From Sandaracinus sp. (GTDB taxonomy: Bacteria; Myxococcota_A; Polyangia; Polyangiales; Houyiibacteriaceae), in the NCBI GenBank assembly GCA_020633125.1, contig JACKEH010000002.1, positions 62,001-126,000 of the forward strand: a DNA stretch of 64,000 nt, in the 5' to 3' direction. Numbering within the stretch: position 1 is the stretch's first letter; each line of letters starts with the position of its first letter. Of this stretch, positions 62,588-64,000 are shown piece after piece. Made by a program: the position numbers and the translations under genes. The notes beneath the pieces were generated by a model. The model saw nothing but the letters and a program-made list of their open reading frames with translations, was not told the DNA's origin and did not search any database.

Positions 62588-64000
62588 ATGGCACGCCTTC
62601 TTCCGCTCCTCTTCTTGCTCGCGGCTTGCGACGACGCGGCGCGGCCGTCGGTCTGGATCGACGCCGGTCCTCGTCCGGACGGCGGCTATCCCTTCGGCGA
62701 CGCGGGACTCGACGCGGGGCCCGTGGTCGACGCGGGCACCGACGCGGGCGGACCCGCGCGCGGTCGCTTTCGTTTCGCGAACCTCTCGTCGTCGCTCGGC
62801 GCGCTCGACGTCTACGAGGTCGGCAACCCGCTCGCCCTCGCGCGTGGCGTCGCCTACCGCGGTGCGTCGGGGTACGCGTCGGTTCCGGTCGGTGACGTCG
62901 CGCTCGAGCTTCGCGTCACCGGGAGCACGCCCGCGGATCCGCCGATCGCCACGCTCGACGCGATCGCGGTCGACGCCGGCGACGCCGAGCTCGTGAGCTT
63001 CGCCGGCACGCTCGAGGCGTTGCGCGTCGTTCGCGTCGATGACCACGCCGACGAAGAGCCGCCGCTCGGCAGCGCGTACGCGACGGTGCTGCACGAGCTC
63101 GGTGGCTTCGGCACCACGAGCGCGAACCTCGACGACGATCCCGAGCCCGAGCTCTCCAACCTGGCGCCACGCGGCCGCGCCGATCGCGTCGCGATCCCGG
63201 TCGGCGAAGGCGCGCCCACCACGCTCGCGGACGACGCCCGCCGAAGCTTCGGCTTCACCTGGGTCGAGGGCCTCGAAGACGGCAGCACGATCACCCTCGC
63301 GTTGGTCGGCGAGGTCGACGGAGTCGGCGAGGACGCGCCGGGTCTGCTCGCGATCCTTCCCGAGACCGGGGGCTCGAGCGGCACGATCTTCCTGCGCCCC
63401 GATCCCGAGGTCGCGCTGCTTCAAGCCTCGCCCAGCGTGATCGACGCGACAGTCGAGGTCGCGAGCGTCGCGTTCGGCACCCTCGCGTTCGGCGAGGTCG
63501 TCGCGCCCATGCGTGTTCCGCCCGGCAACGCGTACGTCAGCGTGATCGGCCGCGACCTGGGCGGAGAGTCGGTGTTCGCCGGCGGCACCGCAGGCGACCT
63601 CGCGCGTGGCGAGCGCTACTTGGTCGTGCTCGGTGGACCGACGGGCTCTCGCGACGTGCGGCGCTTCGAGGTCGTGTCGACGCGGCTCGCGATGACGGCT
63701 CCCGGAACCGAGGCACGCGCGCACGTGATGCACGTCTCCGAAGACGCGCCGGGTCCGCTCGGCTTCTTCCTCGACGGCGTCGTTCTCGAAGACGTCGAGG
63801 TCGGCTACGCGAGCCGCACGCCGCTGCCCGGCATCGCGCTCCCGACCGGGAACCGCGATCTCGGCTTCGGCACCCCGGGAAGCGTCGCGAGCTGGCGCTT
63901 CGAGACCACGATTCCCAACGGTCGCGTCGCGTACGTCGTCGCGGGCCGCTACTTCGCCACCGATCCGGAAGCGCCCGACGCGTTCGGGGTGCTCGCGGTG
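62588..64000 (+). CDS. DUF4397-type lipoprotein, partial (runs off the window)
   Basis: The signal MARLLPLLFLLAAC (lipobox LAAC) and a DAG-rich linker precede repeated beta domains like DUF4397: FRFANLSSSLGALDVYEVG, then GVAYRGASGYASVPVGDVALELRV, and similar units around LLQASPSVIDATVEVASVAFG and AHVMHVSEDAPGPLGFFLDG. No stop occurs before base 64000, so at least 471 residues. Third lipoprotein of the operon. An ATG at 62492 overlaps the previous stop (ATGA) in the same frame and would add 32 residues before the signal; the ATG at 62588 fits the lipoprotein signal better. Confidence 0.8.
   Translation, partial: MARLLPLLFLLAACDDAARPSVWIDAGPRPDGGYPFGDAGLDAGPVVDAGTDAGGPARGRFRFANLSSSLGALDVYEVGNPLALARGVAYRGASGYASVPVGDVALELRVTGSTPADPPIATLDAIAVDAGDAELVSFAGTLEALRVVRVDDHADEEPPLGSAYATVLHELGGFGTTSANLDDDPEPELSNLAPRGRADRVAIPVGEGAPTTLADDARRSFGFTWVEGLEDGSTITLALVGEVDGVGEDAPGLLAILPETGGSSGTIFLRPDPEVALLQASPSVIDATVEVASVAFGTLAFGEVVAPMRVPPGNAYVSVIGRDLGGESVFAGGTAGDLARGERYLVVLGGPTGSRDVRRFEVVSTRLAMTAPGTEARAHVMHVSEDAPGPLGFFLDGVVLEDVEVGYASRTPLPGIALPTGNRDLGFGTPGSVASWRFETTIPNGRVAYVVAGRYFATDPEAPDAFGVLAV

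Overview
The window looks like chromosome of a myxobacterium, most likely of the Polyangiales/Sandaracinus type. This is inference from very high GC, many lipoproteins with short signal peptides and Asp-Ala-Gly linkers, IgGFc-binding-type, DUF4397 and DUF3570 proteins, and a mevalonate pathway. I see no prophage, CRISPR array, rRNA or intact insertion sequence.

Layout. 0-9.8 kb holds mostly housekeeping genes: gshB, a beta-propeller lipoprotein, dnaN beside a spacer with DnaA-box-like sites, a universal stress protein, a rhodanese, an isopropylmalate/isocitrate dehydrogenase-family enzyme and a trypsin-like lipoprotein. 9.9-20 kb holds a secreted/anchored gene pair, glutaryl-CoA dehydrogenase, tRNA-Ala(CGC) followed by a tandem terminator array, a paralogous membrane-protein pair, SnoaL-like and GNAT enzymes, a TPR lipoprotein, a CPBP protease and a TerB-like protein.

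20.2-28.1 kb is abnormal. Eight consecutive recognisable genes (hydrolase, methyltransferase, 5-FTHF cyclo-ligase, YaeQ, penicillin-binding-type transpeptidase, a lipoprotein, a GyrB-like protein and an SMI1/KNR4 protein) are all broken by single-base shifts, often at G/C homopolymers. The left ~20 kb and right ~36 kb show no such damage, so a local sequence-quality problem is as likely as gene decay.

28-44 kb holds an MGxDIH-type protein, DUF2079 and DUF3570 proteins, a lipoprotein esterase, an isopropylmalate-synthase-family enzyme, a fructokinase, a 1056-residue EGF-repeat/glycine-rich surface lipoprotein, small membrane proteins and an ArsR-SRPBCC pair. 44-53 kb holds a Cys-rich lipoprotein, the mevalonate operon (mevalonate kinase, diphosphomevalonate decarboxylase, phosphomevalonate kinase), a ClC channel, an HUH-transposase-like protein and an MFS transporter. 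53-64 kb is envelope and extracellular: an outer-membrane protein coupled to a DM13-type lipoprotein, a TIGR02147-type regulator, an IgGFc-binding-type lipoprotein, and three tandem lipoproteins, the last running off the window.

A recurring theme is repeat-rich intergenic DNA: hexamer GTGCCC/GGGCAC blocks facing each other between convergent genes, duplicated terminators, twin palindromes, and a mosaic of hexamer and 50-bp repeats at 54.66-55.0 kb. Long open frames opposite real genes are abundant because of GC and are not annotated.
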